The position numbers and the translations under genes are program-made. Below are positions 63,430 through 64,000 of a DNA stretch of 64,000 bases, one piece after another. How positions within the stretch are numbered: the stretch's first letter is position 1; each line of letters opens with the position of its first letter. The notes under the pieces are model-generated. The model was not told the DNA's origin and made no database searches. It saw only the letters and a list, made by a program, of their open reading frames with translations. Source of the stretch: Gracilimonas sp040117685 (lineage in GTDB: Bacteria > Bacteroidota > Rhodothermia > Balneolales > Balneolaceae); the NCBI RefSeq assembly GCF_040117685.2, contig NZ_JBEDYP020000014.1, positions 248,001-312,000 of the forward strand. The letters run 5' to 3'.

Positions 63430-63999
63430 TTATTTAGAGAGATCTTTCAGGATAGCCGTAACGTAGTTTTCCCAGCTCATATTCTCTGCAGATTTCCGGA
63501 CATTTTCTGCCGATAAAGGATGTTCAATGAACTTCTGCATTTGTTTAGCCATGGAGTCAATATCACCGTCTTCGGCAAGGTAGCCGTTAAACCCGTCTTT
63601 AATGGTTTCCGGAAAATGCCCGACATTAGTAGCCAGAATAGGCAGTTCAAAGTTATAGGTCAGCGACTCTACCCCCGATGGAGTAGCAGTGAGGTAATAG
63701 AGTACGCTGCAGTCACTTACCTGAAAGTATTTATTAACGTCTTCGTTTGGGATGAACTCGTTTTTAACTACAGTGCTTTCTTCTAACCCTAATTCTTCGA
63801 TCAATTGAAGGGGGCGGTAATCCTGTTCGCTTTCATTATTCTTGAGAAACAGTTTCTGAGCAACTGCAAAGAGCCCGCGCTTAATTTTAGTGGTGATTTT
63901 AGAAGTATCCAGGGTGGCCCAGAATTCTTCTCCACAAATAAGAAAAGATACATCATCCCGTTGTTCTGCAACTTGTTTGAATGCACGGATGGCGTTATG
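63430..63999 (-). CDS. GT4-family glycosyltransferase, C-terminal part (runs off the right edge)
   Basis: The frame is open from 63999 down to the stop at 63430, so the gene begins beyond the window; an apparent start near 63804 is an internal TTG. About 189 residues of a GT-B donor domain are visible: SFLICGEEFW, EFIPNEDVNKYFQVSDCSVLYYLTATPSG with GVESLTYNFELPILATNVG, in which the E-x7-E retaining motif region is replaced by ATPSGVESLTYNFELP, and FPETIKDGFNGYLAEDGD. A hexosyltransferase for a cell-surface glycan is probable. Confidence 0.85.
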   Translation of the reverse strand, partial: HNAIRAFKQVAEQRDDVSFLICGEEFWATLDTSKITTKIKRGLFAVAQKLFLKNNESEQDYRPLQLIEELGLEESTVVKNEFIPNEDVNKYFQVSDCSVLYYLTATPSGVESLTYNFELPILATNVGHFPETIKDGFNGYLAEDGDIDSMAKQMQKFIEHPLSAENVRKSAENMSWENYVTAILKDLSK

Positions 64000-64000
64000 C

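Overview
The window looks like chromosomal DNA of a Bacteroidota-superphylum bacterium, most likely the Balneolota/Balneolaceae. This is inferred from gene content: SusC/SusD outer-membrane pairs with lipobox lipoproteins, two GWxTD-domain lipoproteins, a fused alpha/beta 2-oxoacid dehydrogenase E1, a DhnA-type class I aldolase, a TIGR02757-type protein, a serine-palmitoyltransferase-like enzyme, and promoters of the TTTG / TAnnTTTG kind. There is no phage, integrase, transposase or CRISPR array. Almost all of the window is housekeeping or envelope biology.

Layout. 1-12.3 kb: two SusC/SusD nutrient-uptake cassettes (the first cut by the window edge), each followed by a convergent GWxTD lipoprotein gene. 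12.4-21.5 kb: pyruvate kinase, a large TPR lipoprotein with a TonB-C-like end, pyrD, pabB, a ChlI/MoxR-type ATPase, rpmE and an MBL-fold hydrolase. 21.5-24.7 kb (minus): a sigma-54 activator overlapping an LptE-like lipoprotein gene, a TPR-like protein, and an Lrp/AsnC regulator. 24.8-34.3 kb: serS, dusB, class I aldolase, a flippase-like membrane protein, radA, rpsU, TIGR02757, a methyltransferase and mutY.

34.3-41.9 kb: an Ig-like beta-propeller-type secreted protein, an NAD-dependent epimerase/dehydratase, two GT4 glycosyltransferases, a serine-palmitoyltransferase-like enzyme and a GNAT-like acyltransferase. I read the last five as a candidate (glyco)sphingolipid locus. 42-46 kb: fumC and the fused E1. 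46.2-55.5 kb: a long minus-strand operon, SpoIIM - membrane protein - DUF4129 - DUF4350 - MoxR - DUF58, with overlapping start and stop codons and an AT-rich two-gene tail (a secreted protein and an FN3/propeller lipoprotein). An RDD-family gene is divergent from it. 56.4-63.4 kb: an M23 peptidase flanked by two copies of a 108-bp inverted-repeat element, an esterase with an inserted domain, heme O/heme A synthases (ctaB/ctaA, divergent), a MerR regulator, a GT2 glycosyltransferase, a small lipoprotein and a six-gene tRNA operon (Pro-Arg-Cys-Glu-His-Glu). A GT4 glycosyltransferase gene runs off the right edge.

The observations most worth following up are the candidate sphingolipid locus, the repeated SusCD + GWxTD arrangement, the AT-rich genes attached to the MoxR/DUF58 operon, the class-2-like DHODH with Cys where Ser is expected, the hydrolase with an inserted domain, and several families of intergenic inverted repeats.
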